A DNA stretch of 64,000 nt from Cloacibacillus porcorum (GCF_001701045.1 NZ_CP016757.1:3188219-3252218); one strand, 5' to 3'. Positions 9,569 to 18,630 are shown, counted from the stretch's first letter. The notes: generated from the letters alone by a model not told the origin. A program made the numbers and translations.

Positions 9569-10072
9569 TTGAAAAAGAACATCCACTTCATATCACTGGA
9601 TTCCATTCTCGCCGAATGGCTCCGCGACAGGCTGGAACAGGAACCTCCGCAGAGCGCCTACGCGAAGGGGCTGCTTGCCGGGCTCCGGGAGCTTCTCAAC
9701 GACGAGGCCTCTACGCTGGTGCTCGGCGTCGCCGGCAGCAGGGGCAACCTGTCAGATACCGCCGACGACGGTATTTACGCGGGAGAGCTCTCAATCCACC
9801 CTAAGAGCAGAAAGGTACTGCGGCAGGGCAGGGAGATCAGCCTGACGCCGAAGGAATTCGACATCCTCTACCTCCTCGCGCAAAACCGCGGCGAGGTCTT
9901 TACCAAAGAGCAGATCTACCGCGCCGTTTGGGACGGAGATTTTCTCCTCGCCGACAGCAACATCATGGCCTTTATACGCAAGCTGAGAAAGAAGATCGAA
10001 CCGAACCCCGACGCGCCGGAATATATACTCACCATCTGGGGGATCGGCTACAAATTCAACGACCAATTATAG
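9569..10072 (+). CDS. Winged-helix transcriptional regulator without a canonical receiver
   Basis: 167 residues. The C-terminal 95 residues form an OmpR/PhoB-type DNA-binding domain: LTPKEFDILYLLAQNRGEVF, then the recognition helix region SNIMAFIRKLRKKIE and the wing YILTIWGIGYKF. The N-terminal 70 residues show no conserved Asp/Lys phosphorylation pocket, so the receiver is missing or degenerate. It starts with TTG at 9569 behind GGAGGG and follows mgtA by 18 bases, so it is probably in the same transcript and ended by the terminator at 10077. No histidine kinase is nearby. A phosphorylation-independent regulator of the Mg2+ locus is the natural guess, unproven. Confidence 0.85.
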   Translation: MKKNIHFISLDSILAEWLRDRLEQEPPQSAYAKGLLAGLRELLNDEASTLVLGVAGSRGNLSDTADDGIYAGELSIHPKSRKVLRQGREISLTPKEFDILYLLAQNRGEVFTKEQIYRAVWDGDFLLADSNIMAFIRKLRKKIEPNPDAPEYILTIWGIGYKFNDQL

Positions 10073-10076
10073 ACAG

Positions 10077-10108
10077 GACGGGGCGGCATAAATTACAGCC
10101 GCCCCGTC
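10077..10108 (+). terminator. Terminator after mgtA copy 1 and its regulator
   Basis: Perfect 11-bp stem GACGGGGCGGC (10077-10087) / GCCGCCCCGTC (10098-10108) with a 10-base loop, then TCTACTTTCTT. It separates the first mgtA operon from the promoter of the second. Confidence 0.75.
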
Positions 10109-10153
10109 TCTACTTTCTTGCCGAATCGCAAGAAAATCGCAAGATTTCAGCCA

Positions 10154-10182
10154 TTGGACAGAGGGACGGCGGCGGCTATACT
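10154..10182 (+). promoter_or_regulatory. Promoter for the second mgtA leader
   Basis: TTGGAC (10154-10159), 17-base spacer, TATACT (10177-10182). Transcription from about 10189 would give a leader of roughly 440 bases before mgtA copy 2, including the MEPD short ORF at 10301. Confidence 0.55.
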
Positions 10183-10300
10183 GGCGGTACGACAGAGAGA
10201 CAAGCGCGCGGCAAGCCGCGGGCCGCCCTATTATTTGTTGTGCGCCGCCGCAGACGGCGCCGCAAACCACCAACCGAAAACGGAGAAGGGAGTGAAGCAG

Positions 10301-10420
10301 ATGGAACCCGACAGTTTCGCAGGACAAAGTAAACAGGACCAAGGGCAAAGTCACCGACAGGCGAACGCGGCTGATTTACCGGAACCGGCGAAACGCGGGC
10401 TGCCGCTTCACCGCCGTTAA
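10301..10420 (+). CDS. Putative MgtL-like leader ORF starting MEPD (39 aa)
   Basis: Thirty-nine codons, ATG to TAA, with the ribosome site AAGGGAG about 9 bases upstream. The peptide begins MEPDSFAGQS and ends KRGLPLHRR. The enterobacterial mgtL leader peptide begins MEPDP and ends in basic residues; there, an acidic/proline-rich start destabilises ribosomes at low Mg2+ and so switches on mgtA. Here the ORF lies between a promoter and a structured segment (10466-10527) ahead of mgtA copy 2, the same architecture. The four-residue match could be chance, and the second proline of EPDP is replaced by Ser. A leader role is inference; translation looks likely. Confidence 0.55.
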   Translation: MEPDSFAGQSKQDQGQSHRQANAADLPEPAKRGLPLHRR

Positions 10421-10628
10421 ACTCCGCCCAAATCCTGCTTCCCACCGCAAAAACAGCTGATCATACGCATCGCCCCGTTATGGGCAAGGCTACGCCTGTC
10501 CATAACGGGGACGGCACCTCTGATGCGCGTACGAACCGTGCGAAACTAAAGATTTCAGCCGTTCGCAGCCGGTCAGCGAAAGAGGCGCGCCGAATCACAG
10601 ACCGGCGCCTCGTCAGGAGGTATGGAAA
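10421..10628 (+). other. Structured leader segment before mgtA copy 2
   Basis: CCCCGTTATGG (10473-10483) pairs perfectly with CCATAACGGGG (10500-10510) around a 16-base loop, inside an outer stem CGCATC (10466-10471) / GATGCG (10522-10527). A second GC-rich dyad, AGGCGC with GCGCCT, lies near 10585-10612, close to the AGGAGG ribosome site of mgtA. The loop sequence beginning GGGCAAGGC shares TGGGCAAG with the leader of mgtA copy 1 (about 6593-6600). It matches no riboswitch class known to me; a Mg2+- or translation-coupled attenuator is the inference. Confidence 0.45.
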
Positions 10629-13376
10629 ATGAAAAAGAAAAACACCACAATACAGACCGCCGAGCAGGCGGCGCGCAGAGAGCAGATCAACGAGCGCCTC
10701 CGCTTCGCCGCGGCCGCGCCCATAAACGACGTCTTATGGAAATATAATTCTTCGTTTGGCGGCCTCTCGGAGGTACAGGTCGAGAAAAACCGCCAGCGTT
10801 ACGGCGCCAACAAAGTGACGCGCAAAAGGAAAAAATCACTGGCACAGCGGCTGGCGGGAGCCTTTATCAATCCCTTTACGGCGATCCTGCTCTGCCTTGC
10901 CGCGGTCTCCGCCGTGACCGACATCCTGATGCCGGTCATGCAGGGTATGCCGGAGGAGGCGGACGTGCTCACGGTCGTCATCATTATGACGATGGTCGGC
11001 ATTTCGGGCATTCTGCGCTTCGTGCAGGAATCGCGCTCCGGCGACGCCGCGGAGAGGCTGCTTGCGATGATCACGGTCACCTGCACCGTCGACAGGCACG
11101 ACTGGAAAAGACACGAGATACCGCTTGAAGAGGCGGTGGCCGGAGACATCATCCGCCTCTCCGCCGGCGATATGGTGCCCGCGGACGCGAGGCTCATCGA
11201 GGCAAAGGACCTCTTCATCAGCCAGTCCGCGCTGACGGGGGAGAGTGACCTGATAGAAAAGAGCGCCGAAGGCGTCCCCAAGGCCGGCGACGCCCTCACC
11301 GACTACGGCAATATCGTCTTTATGGGCAGCAACGTCATCAGCGGCAGCGCCACAGCGGTGGTCGTCGCCGTGGGAGACGACAGCCTCTTTGGCTCGATGG
11401 CCTCCGCCGTCGCGGAGGAGGCGGTGGAGACCAGCTTCTCCAAAGGCGTCAACTCCGTCTCCTGGGTGCTGATCCGCTTCATGATGGTCATGGTGCCGGT
11501 GGTCTTCTTCATCAACGGCTTTACCAAGGGCAACTGGGTGCAGGCCTTCCTCTTCGCCATCTCCGTCGCCGTCGGGCTGACGCCGGAGATGCTGCCGATG
11601 ATCGTCACCACCTGCCTCGCCAAAGGCGCCGTCTCGATGTCGAAGAAAAAGACGGTCGTCAAGAACCTCAACTCCATCCAGAACTTCGGCGCGATCGACA
11701 TACTCTGCACCGACAAGACGGGAACCCTGACACAGGACCAGGTCGTCCTGGAATATCATATGAACGTCATGGGAGAGGAGGACGCCCGCGTGCTCCGCCA
11801 CGCCTATCTGAACAGTTACTTCCAGTCCGGCTATAAAAACCTGATGGACCTGGCGATTATCAGAAAGACAGAGGAAGAGGAGGCGGAAAACCCCCGCCTT
11901 ACGGACCTCTCCGACGCCTATGTGAAGGTTGACGAAGTTCCCTTTGACTTCACCCGCCGCCTCTCCACCGTCGTCAGCGATAAAAACGGCAAGACACAGA
12001 TGGTGACGAAGGGCGCGGTCGAGGAGATGCTCTCTATCTGCGCCTACGTGGAATATGACGGCAAGATCGAGCCGCTGAGCGAATCCCTCAAGCAAAAGGT
12101 GCTGAAGACCGTCGACCGCCTCAACGCGGACGGCATGCGCGTCGTCGCCCTCGCGCAGAAGACCAATCCCTCCCCCGTCGGCGCCTTCGGCGTCAAGGAC
12201 GAGTGCGATATGGTACTGCTGGGATATCTGGCCTTCCTCGATCCGCCGAAGGAGTCGGCGAAAGAGGCCATCAAAGCGCTCGGCGACCACGGGGTCGCCG
12301 TCAAGATACTGACCGGCGACAACGAAAAGGTGGCCCGCTGCGTCTGCCGCCACGTCGGGCTACCCGTTGAGAGGATACTTCTGGGCGGCGACATTGACCG
12401 TCTGGACGAGGAAAAACTCATCAAGGCCGCGGAGGAGACGGCAGTCTTCGCGAAACTTTCGCCGGAGCAGAAGGCGCGCGTCGTGAGCGCGCTGCGGAGC
12501 GGCGGCCACAGCGTGGGCTTCATGGGCGACGGTATCAACGACGCGGCGGCGATGAAGTCCTCGGACATCGGAATATCAGTCGATACGGCGGTGGACATCG
12601 CCAAAGAATCGGCGGACATCATCCTGCTGGAAAAGGACCTCTCGGTACTTGAAGAGGGCATCGTCGAGGGGCGCAAAACCTACGCGAACATGATCAAATA
12701 TATCAAGATGACCGCCTCCTCGAACTTCGGCAACATGTTCTCCGTGCTGGCGGCCTCGGCGCTGCTCCCCTTCCTGCCGATGATGAGCGTGCAGCTGATC
12801 TTCCTGAACCTGATCTACGACCTCTCCTGCACGGCGATCCCCTGGGACAACGTGGACAGGGAGTACCTTGCCGTTCCCAAAAAGTGGGACGCCTCCTCGG
12901 TCGGCAGCTTCATGCTCTGGCTCGGACCGACCAGCTCGATCTTTGACTGGACGACCTATGCGTTCATGTATTTCGTACTCTGCCCGCTCTTCGTCTCTCA
13001 GGGAATCCTCTTCAACGACCTGCCCGCCCATTTTTCCGGCGCGGAGCTGGCCGGGGTCCAGGCGGCCTACATCGCGCTCTTCCAGGCGGGATGGTTTGTG
13101 GAATCCATGTGGAGCCAGACGCTGGTGATCCATATGATCCGCACGCCGAAGCTGCCCTTCATACAGAGCCACGCCTCGGCTCCCGTGACGCTGATCACCT
13201 TCACGGGCATCGTGGCGCTGACGGTCATTCCCTTCACGCCCTTCGGAACGATGCTGGGATTTGTGCCGCTCCCCGCGATGTACTTCGCCTACCTGATCCC
13301 CTGCATCCTGCTCTACATGGCGCTGGCGACCAGCATCAAAAAGGCCTACGTGCGGCATTACGGCGAACTGCTGTAG
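10629..13376 (+). CDS. mgtA: Mg2+-importing P-type ATPase, MgtA/MgtB type, copy 2
   Basis: 915 residues, paralogous to the gene at 6887 and closer to the usual MgtA length. Motifs: [15 protein letters not shown] with Asp362, [10 protein letters not shown], and a C-terminus ending VRHYGELL. The start is ATG at 10629 with AGGAGG about 7 bases before it. It is followed 18 bases later by a small membrane protein gene with its own GGAGG. Two adjacent mgtA genes with different leaders suggest response to different Mg2+ thresholds or signals, as in Salmonella with mgtA and mgtB; this is inference. Paralogy and function are secure. Confidence 0.94.
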   Translation: MKKKNTTIQTAEQAARREQINERLRFAAAAPINDVLWKYNSSFGGLSEVQVEKNRQRYGANKVTRKRKKSLAQRLAGAFINPFTAILLCLAAVSAVTDILMPVMQGMPEEADVLTVVIIMTMVGISGILRFVQESRSGDAAERLLAMITVTCTVDRHDWKRHEIPLEEAVAGDIIRLSAGDMVPADARLIEAKDLFISQSALTGESDLIEKSAEGVPKAGDALTDYGNIVFMGSNVISGSATAVVVAVGDDSLFGSMASAVAEEAVETSFSKGVNSVSWVLIRFMMVMVPVVFFINGFTKGNWVQAFLFAISVAVGLTPEMLPMIVTTCLAKGAVSMSKKKTVVKNLNSIQNFGAIDILCTDKTGTLTQDQVVLEYHMNVMGEEDARVLRHAYLNSYFQSGYKNLMDLAIIRKTEEEEAENPRLTDLSDAYVKVDEVPFDFTRRLSTVVSDKNGKTQMVTKGAVEEMLSICAYVEYDGKIEPLSESLKQKVLKTVDRLNADGMRVVALAQKTNPSPVGAFGVKDECDMVLLGYLAFLDPPKESAKEAIKALGDHGVAVKILTGDNEKVARCVCRHVGLPVERILLGGDIDRLDEEKLIKAAEETAVFAKLSPEQKARVVSALRSGGHSVGFMGDGINDAAAMKSSDIGISVDTAVDIAKESADIILLEKDLSVLEEGIVEGRKTYANMIKYIKMTASSNFGNMFSVLAASALLPFLPMMSVQLIFLNLIYDLSCTAIPWDNVDREYLAVPKKWDASSVGSFMLWLGPTSSIFDWTTYAFMYFVLCPLFVSQGILFNDLPAHFSGAELAGVQAAYIALFQAGWFVESMWSQTLVIHMIRTPKLPFIQSHASAPVTLITFTGIVALTVIPFTPFGTMLGFVPLPAMYFAYLIPCILLYMALATSIKKAYVRHYGELL

Positions 13377-13394
13377 ATAAAGGAGGAATATTCT

Positions 13395-13562
13395 ATGAAC
13401 TGGACCGCTCTTTGGCTTGACCTCTTCGGCAAAACAGAATGGCTCGGCGTAAACATCGGATTCTGGGCGTCCATGCTGATATGCGCCGCCGCGGTGGCGG
13501 GGATGAATCTGCTCTTCTGGGGAATGAAGCCCCTCGGCGGCAGGAAGACGGGTGATACGTAG
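13395..13562 (+). CDS. Small MgtA-associated membrane protein (55 aa)
   Basis: Fifty-five codons behind AGGAGGAATATTCT, 18 bases after mgtA copy 2. The peptide starts MNWTALWLDLFGKTEWLGVN; residues 20-43 form one strongly hydrophobic helix (GFWASMLICAAAVAGMNLLF) and the tail WGMKPLGGRKTGDT is basic, so the C-terminus should face the cytoplasm. I have the impression that similar one-helix proteins occur after mgtA genes in other anaerobes, but cannot check that here. By position it may modulate MgtA stability or activity, as the unrelated MgtS and MgtR do in enterobacteria. Existence is well supported; function is inferred. Confidence 0.7.
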   Translation: MNWTALWLDLFGKTEWLGVNIGFWASMLICAAAVAGMNLLFWGMKPLGGRKTGDT

Positions 13563-13674
13563 CCATCGATCACGGCATGGCCGTCGCCTCGATGGAAGGA
13601 CGCGGAGAGCGCCTGCCGGAGCTGGAGGCCTACGACGACATCTTTTAGATTAGATCCGTGAAAAAACAGAGGGC

Positions 13675-13704
13675 GGGGCGGCGGTGAAAAATATCCGCCG
13701 CCCC
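13675..13704. terminator. Bidirectional terminator between mgtA copy 2 operon and lrp-like gene
   Basis: GGGGCGGCGG (13675-13684) / CCGCCGCCCC (13695-13704), 10-base loop. On the minus strand the stem is followed by a T run (GCCCTCTGTTTTTT), which suits the convergent Lrp gene; on the plus strand the tail is weaker. Confidence 0.7.
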
Positions 13705-13766
13705 ACCGTTATCTTTCATCTCCGCTGGCGTAGCTCCGGCAATGCTTCGTCCTGCATATCCTACAG

Positions 13767-14213
13767 CTACTCGGGGACCTCGCAGATCTCCCGCAGGATC
13801 AGCAGCGTATAGGTCCTGCCGACCTTCCGGTATAGATAATCCATAAAATTTCCCAGATCATCTTTATTGGCGATATGCACCTCAAGCATATAATCATACT
13901 CACCGGAGACCATATAGAGATTAAATACCTCGTCCCTGTTTTTCAGAAAGGAGGGCATATCTCCGATAAACTTATCGTCCTTTAACAAGATGAAGGCATG
14001 GATCGAATATCCGAATTTGCCCCAGTCGACCTTCGCGTTATAGGACAGGATGACGTTCTTCTCCTCCATCTTTTTCGTTCTCTCATAAACGGAAGACGAA
14101 GAAAGCGAGATCTTACTGCCCAACTGTTTATATGATATCCGACAGTCATTTTTCAGCTCATAGGCGATCCTGAAATCGATCTCATCCAAATCCGGCTTCA
14201 CCATTCTTATCAT
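13767..14213 (-). CDS. Lrp/AsnC family transcriptional regulator
   Basis: 148 residues: N-terminal winged helix (LDEIDFRIAYELKNDCRISY, then SKISLSSSSVYERTKKMEE) and C-terminal RAM/ligand domain with GEYDYMLEVHI, the usual effector-pocket region. Lrp-type proteins sense amino acids and control their uptake and catabolism. The ATG at 14213 has GGGAG seven bases upstream; another Met three codons in is possible. It is transcribed in the same direction as, but separately from, the AGCS/EutH operon just upstream, which ends in its own terminator. That operon is the obvious target, by position. Confidence 0.9.
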   Translation of the reverse strand: MIRMVKPDLDEIDFRIAYELKNDCRISYKQLGSKISLSSSSVYERTKKMEEKNVILSYNAKVDWGKFGYSIHAFILLKDDKFIGDMPSFLKNRDEVFNLYMVSGEYDYMLEVHIANKDDLGNFMDYLYRKVGRTYTLLILREICEVPE

Positions 14214-14286
14214 CTCATCACTCCCAGTCCGTATGGTTTCCGCGTACCGCGCCGCCCGTAAATCCTCAATAGGACACGATAAATAG

Positions 14287-14325
14287 AAAAAACAGCGATA
14301 ACTTCACAGGGTAATCACTGTTTTA
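14287..14325 (-). terminator. Terminator of the AGCS - dehydrogenase - EutH operon
   Basis: On the minus strand, AAAACAGTGAT and ATCGCTGTTTT form a stem with one mismatch around a 14-base loop, followed by TTTTCT. The rest of 14214-14435 is AT-rich and should hold the lrp promoter. Confidence 0.65.
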
Positions 14326-14435
14326 TACTATCCATAAGATACGCATATTCTAAATATTATATACTTAAAATTATCATCATAATCGAATTTTTATTCTGTT
14401 TATATTCTTTCATCCGGAGACTATCGCGCGGCCCG

Positions 14436-15524
14436 TCACTCTTTCAGTCCAAGATACCGGCAGTAGAGCGAGGCGGCGATTATCGCCAGCAGACCGCCGC
14501 ATAATTTTCCGATCACCAGCGGAAAGACGAAGGAACGCTCAAACCCCGCCGTAAACCCCAGATGGTCGCCTATCGCATACGCGGCCGGCACGGCGAAGGC
14601 CATATTGACGACTACGCCCCTTTTCGTCATTTTGTTCAGCATCGGGATGACGGGAAAAAAGTTGGCCACCGTCGTAACGACGCCGATCATGGCAAGTTCG
14701 TCCACCCGCATCATTATCGAAAGAAGCGCGAGCTGGCGGCGAAAAATTCTTTTAACCAGGTGCAGCAGGGGAAATATCCCCGCCAGCACTATCCCTATCT
14801 GTCCCAGGATCACAAAGGCCTCCTCTATCGGAGCCATTCCCGCAATAAGCTCAAGCCCCGTAAGCGCGCGCACCGTCGAGGCGGCGAAACCTAAGACGGC
14901 GACGAATAAGACCGCCCGCCCCAGGCAGATCACAACCTTAATCGTACATGACTGCGCGTATACCAGCGCCGCGGCGATCGCCGCGGAGAGGGCCGTGACC
15001 GGCAGCAGGTTATGCAGCAGCATCTTTTTGTCCAGTCCGGCGGCCAGTCCTGAGATGAGGGCGGCCGGCGGAATAGCCATAAAGCCGATCAGCAGCCCCA
15101 AGATCACATATTTTTGCCTTTCGCCGTCGGTCGCCGAGAGGACGAGCGGGATTATCCCCAGCGAGGCCCCCATCATCGACGCGACGATGAGGCCGTTGAA
15201 GAGCCCAGCCTCCCGGAGAAGGCAGATATCCAAAGCGAGGGGAGCGCCGCCGGAGTCGCTGGGCAGGATCGCGGCGACAAAGAGAGAGGGATCAGCGCCT
15301 ATCGACAGCAGGGCCGGCGAGACCAGAGGGCACAAAATACGGGCGACCACCGGAGAGATTGTAATCATCCCGATCATTATCATCGCCAGCGGCCCCAGAG
15401 TATAAAAGCCTTCGTCGATCAGCCCCCCGAGACCGAAGCGGCCGCCGGCGATCTTATCCGCACAGGCCAGGCAGATGAATACCGCCACCAGTGACATAAC
15501 GACCGTATTTATATCCATCTTCAT
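14436..15524 (-). CDS. EutH-like membrane transporter
   Basis: 362 residues, about ten hydrophobic helices, no signal peptide. The segment GFYTLGPLAMIMIGMITISP followed by GADPSLFVAAILPSDSGGAPLA matches the conserved heart of the EutH ethanolamine transporter family, including the Asp-Gly-Gly area. No ethanolamine ammonia-lyase or microcompartment gene is in the window, so the substrate may be a different amine or amino acid. It is the last gene of a minus-strand set behind AGCS symporter and a saccharopine-dehydrogenase-like enzyme (100-base gap). Family call is good; substrate unknown. Confidence 0.75.
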   Translation of the reverse strand: MKMDINTVVMSLVAVFICLACADKIAGGRFGLGGLIDEGFYTLGPLAMIMIGMITISPVVARILCPLVSPALLSIGADPSLFVAAILPSDSGGAPLALDICLLREAGLFNGLIVASMMGASLGIIPLVLSATDGERQKYVILGLLIGFMAIPPAALISGLAAGLDKKMLLHNLLPVTALSAAIAAALVYAQSCTIKVVICLGRAVLFVAVLGFAASTVRALTGLELIAGMAPIEEAFVILGQIGIVLAGIFPLLHLVKRIFRRQLALLSIMMRVDELAMIGVVTTVANFFPVIPMLNKMTKRGVVVNMAFAVPAAYAIGDHLGFTAGFERSFVFPLVIGKLCGGLLAIIAASLYCRYLGLKE

Positions 15525-15624
15525 CCCCCCACATTATCAACGCCGACAATACGGCCGCCCGGCCGTTGATTATCAGGCAGGGCGGCAGAAGGCCCCGGAC
15601 CGGCGGCCCGGGGACAGTTTATTC

Positions 15625-16767
15625 TTATCTCTCTTCTACCAAAAGGCTGTGCTTGAATACGATGCCGTATTTCGCAAGCGCGGGCATGAGGTAGTTATAG
15701 AAGGCGTCGTCCCCGGCCAGCGCCTCAGGAGCGTGGAAGCCAGGAGCCGTGATCATGCCGTTCGCGACCGCCCGCGCCGTCACCGAGCAGGCGTAGCCCG
15801 TGGTGCGCGCCATCGAGTGGAGCATCATCTTCTCGTCGAACTTATCTACCATGTCCCAGGTATTTGTCACATACTTGCCGTCCTTCGGCCCCTGAGCCAC
15901 CACACGCATGACGGTGAGGTCCCTGTCACCCTTCTCCGGCCTCAGCGTCCACAGCGGACGGAAGAGTTCCGTGGTAACGTTGAAGGGAATGACCTCTTTG
16001 CCGTCGACGACGACAGGTTCTCTGTTGAAACAGCCGGCGGCCTTCATGATGTTGATGGTATCGACATAACCGGGCCAGCGCATCGTCTTTTCCGCGACAA
16101 ACTTACCCTTCACATTGACCGCCGCGGAGCGGAGGCCGTCGGTGAAGAAGGCCTCGAGCCTGCCGACTCCGGGGAAATCTATCTCCTCCAGGCCGCTGAG
16201 CGCCGGTGCCTCCGTAAGCTTGCCATCCTTGACATATTTCGCCGGCGCGCAATATTCATTCATCGTATCCTCAAGGCAGAAGACGGTGCGGTAGTTGAAG
16301 GGCGGGTCCAGCTTGTCGGGGATGCCGCCTACGTAGATGCAGCCAAAGTCGAGCTCATCCACCATCGCGCCGCCGCGGGCGACGAGATAGTTTGACATTC
16401 CGGGGGCGATCCCCATATCAAAGACCGCCACCGAGCCGCTCTTTTTCGCAAGTTCGTCCATCCCTTCGCTGTGCAGGAATCCGCTCGGGCTGACATAATT
16501 TTTCCCCATCTCGAGGATCTGCCTCTGAGAGGCGCCTTCAAGGTGGCTCGGCAGAAGCCCGCAGACGATGTCCGCATCTTTTGCCGCCTCGGCGAGGGCC
16601 GCCGCGTCGTCCGCCGGTTTCTGGATCTTTTTGATATCGTTCCTATCAGCCAGAGAAGCCAGCGCCTTTTCAAACGGGTCCATTACAGTTACGGAAAAAT
16701 CCTCCGCCAGATCAAGCGCTACCGTCTTACCGATCAGGCCGCAGCCTAACACCAATGCTTTTTTCAT
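15625..16767 (-). CDS. Saccharopine dehydrogenase-like NAD(P)-dependent oxidoreductase
   Basis: 380 residues. N-terminal Rossmann fold with the nucleotide loop VLGCGLIGKTVALDLA, then the saccharopine-dehydrogenase-type catalytic domain (FDMGIAPGMSNYLVARGG is typical). Relatives include lysine 6-dehydrogenase and other reductases acting on amino-acid-derived imines. Position between an alanine/glycine-type symporter and an EutH-like carrier suggests catabolism of an imported amino acid or amine. A GC-rich dyad (CCCCGG near 15577 with CCCGGGG near 15605) lies in the gap after it. The exact substrate cannot be read from sequence. Confidence 0.85.
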   Translation of the reverse strand: MKKALVLGCGLIGKTVALDLAEDFSVTVMDPFEKALASLADRNDIKKIQKPADDAAALAEAAKDADIVCGLLPSHLEGASQRQILEMGKNYVSPSGFLHSEGMDELAKKSGSVAVFDMGIAPGMSNYLVARGGAMVDELDFGCIYVGGIPDKLDPPFNYRTVFCLEDTMNEYCAPAKYVKDGKLTEAPALSGLEEIDFPGVGRLEAFFTDGLRSAAVNVKGKFVAEKTMRWPGYVDTINIMKAAGCFNREPVVVDGKEVIPFNVTTELFRPLWTLRPEKGDRDLTVMRVVAQGPKDGKYVTNTWDMVDKFDEKMMLHSMARTTGYACSVTARAVANGMITAPGFHAPEALAGDDAFYNYLMPALAKYGIVFKHSLLVEER

Positions 16768-16831
16768 AACAACCTCTCCTTTTTATTGAATTGAACTGAC
16801 CGCCGCTGTCGCCAGCAGTCAGAACTGATGA

Positions 16832-18256
16832 CTAATCGACTTTGACCTTGCAGTACTCGCCCAGGCCAAAGAGCTTCCCCGGCCCCTCGTAGTCTTTCAG
16901 TATCGCTACAAAGGTCTTTGAGAGCAGCAGCAGCACTATGAGGTTCACATAAGTCGGGACCGAAGATGAGATGTCGACGATCAGCCACGCGTAGGATACG
17001 TTGGTGTTCAGCACGTCAATCATATAGGCCATCAGCAGGCCGAAGAAGGGCGTCGTGATCCTCAGTATCCGCAGCGCGGTCCTTCTCATCGGCGTGCTGT
17101 TCCTAAAGACATATTCCAATATCGAGTGGAAGTAGGAATACCAGCCTGTGACCGTCGTCCATGAAAAGAGGAAGAGCGATATCGCGATAAAATAGGCGGC
17201 GAATCTCTTTCCCAGTCCATGCGAGAAGGCGTTTATCGTGAGCGTTGACCCCGAGACGCCGGAATTCCACTCGCCCGTCAGGACTATGACCATACCGGTG
17301 ATCGTACAGATGACGATCGTATCGATGAAGACCTCCATGACGCCCCACATGCCCTGTTCGATGGGATGCCTTTGGTCCGCCGTGGCGTGTACCATCGGGC
17401 TGGTCCCCCACCCCGCCTCATTGCTGAAGAGGCCGCGGGCGATGCCCGTACGGGCGATCAGCATAAAGGAGGCTCCCGCGAAGCCGCCCACCGCCGCCAT
17501 CGGGGTAAAGGCGGACTTTACGATCAGAGCGATCGCGGCGGGGATATGGGTGATGTTTATCAGGATGATATAAGCGCCGAAGACGATATAGAGTACGGAC
17601 ATCAGCGGCATCATAAACGAGGCGAAGCCGATGACCCGGCGGAGGCCGCCCCATATTACCAGCGCGCACATCAGGCAGAAGAACGCCGAAAGATAGATGA
17701 TTCTCAGCCCAGTAACCTCATGCAGAGACTCGCCGACCGTATATGCCTCGGGAGCTAGGATAAGCTGCATGAATATCCCCACGGTAAACAGAAGCGAAAA
17801 GATGCCCCAAAACTTGAATTTGCTTCCCAGCCCTCTTTCAATATAAAAGAGCGGGCCGCCGGTCTTTCTGCCGTCAGAGTCCAGCTTTCTGTAATAGACG
17901 GCTAGCGTGACCTCCACCATCTTCGTCATCATTCCCACAAGCGCCGTCATCCACATCCAGAAGAGGACGCCCGGGCCGCCAAGCGCGATGGCGCTCGCTA
18001 CGCCGCCGATATTGCCGGAACCGATACTGCCGGCGATCGCGACACAGGCGGCCTGATACGGAGTAACCTTCGCCTTATCGGCCGACAGCATTTCGCCCCT
18101 TTTCTCAGGAAAAAAACAGAAGCGGAATGAATCAAAGAAATGGCGTATCTGCCAGAATTTAGTTATGAGACTAAAATAAATTCCAGTCCCTAAAAGACCG
18201 ATAAGTAAAGTCGGTCCCCATAATATGCCGACAATATAATCCAAAAATTGCTCCAT
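16832..18256 (-). CDS. AGCS family sodium:alanine/glycine symporter
   Basis: 474 residues, about eleven membrane helices. Family blocks present: GSIGSGNIGGVASAIALGGPG and FSNEAGWGTSPMVHATA, both diagnostic of the alanine-or-glycine:cation symporter (AGCS) family. It imports small neutral amino acids with Na+. First gene of a minus-strand operon with the dehydrogenase-like and EutH-like genes; ribosome site AAGGGGGAG ahead of the ATG. A perfect 14-bp palindrome sits 27 bases upstream of the start and the Lrp gene lies at the operon's far end, so amino-acid-responsive control is likely. Confidence 0.93.
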   Translation of the reverse strand: MEQFLDYIVGILWGPTLLIGLLGTGIYFSLITKFWQIRHFFDSFRFCFFPEKRGEMLSADKAKVTPYQAACVAIAGSIGSGNIGGVASAIALGGPGVLFWMWMTALVGMMTKMVEVTLAVYYRKLDSDGRKTGGPLFYIERGLGSKFKFWGIFSLLFTVGIFMQLILAPEAYTVGESLHEVTGLRIIYLSAFFCLMCALVIWGGLRRVIGFASFMMPLMSVLYIVFGAYIILINITHIPAAIALIVKSAFTPMAAVGGFAGASFMLIARTGIARGLFSNEAGWGTSPMVHATADQRHPIEQGMWGVMEVFIDTIVICTITGMVIVLTGEWNSGVSGSTLTINAFSHGLGKRFAAYFIAISLFLFSWTTVTGWYSYFHSILEYVFRNSTPMRRTALRILRITTPFFGLLMAYMIDVLNTNVSYAWLIVDISSSVPTYVNLIVLLLLSKTFVAILKDYEGPGKLFGLGEYCKVKVD

Positions 18257-18282
18257 AGAACTATCACTCCCCCTTATAATCT

Positions 18283-18296
18283 ATTCAGCGCTGAAT
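18283..18296 (-). promoter_or_regulatory. Perfect 14-bp palindrome upstream of the AGCS gene
   Basis: ATTCAGCGCTGAAT, identical on both strands, 27 bases before the AGCS start in its untranslated leader. Candidate operator. Lrp sites are usually looser and more AT-rich, so the binding protein is open. Confidence 0.4.
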
Positions 18297-18550
18297 GACA
18301 GTATCTTATGCTCTATAAAGTAAATATATAATAAATATTATTTCATAAATTGCTCGATGAACGAATAACCGTCCGAAAAAATTGACTTTTCCAAATTTTA
18401 TTTTGCCGGCATACTGCAGATACATATTTGAAGAGGAATATTCGCTTTTTGTTACAAAGAAATTTCCTTTTAGCGGTGTGAAAGAGGCCACGGAATGGAT
18501 GTTTTTATATCTGCCGAATGATTTCCCGCCGACGGTCCGTCAAATAAAAG
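18297..18550. other. AT-rich promoter region of the AGCS operon, no gene seen
   Basis: The part next to the palindrome is very AT-rich (TATTATATATTTACTTTATAG on the minus strand split over several near -10 boxes) and must carry the AGCS promoter, though no single -35/-10 pair stands out. The rest up to the terminator at 18551 shows no reading frame with a ribosome site. Confidence 0.4.
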
Positions 18551-18592
18551 ACAGAGGCGGAAGCCCTTTTAACGCGCAGGCTCCGCCTCTGT
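18551..18592 (-). terminator. Terminator of the two-protease operon
   Basis: ACAGAGGCGGA (18551-18561) / TCCGCCTCTGT (18582-18592), perfect 11-bp stem; on the minus strand it is followed by CTTTTATTT. It closes the operon of the C1 and S8 proteases. Confidence 0.75.
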
Positions 18593-18630
18593 TTTACTTA
18601 CTCTTCGTACTATCTATCGGACAAAAACGC

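Noticed and set aside
10836-12353. 505-codon frame antisense to mgtA copy 2
   Set aside because: His/Asp/Val-rich composition typical of antisense readings of GC-rich membrane genes; no start signal.
13566-13648. Short frame MAVASMEGRGERLPELEAY... after the small membrane protein
   Set aside because: No ribosome site before its Met, 23 codons, ends just before a terminator; more likely chance or a decayed remnant.
14436-15524. An ethanolamine utilisation operon
   Set aside because: Only an EutH-like carrier is present; no EutBC, microcompartment or EutVW genes nearby.
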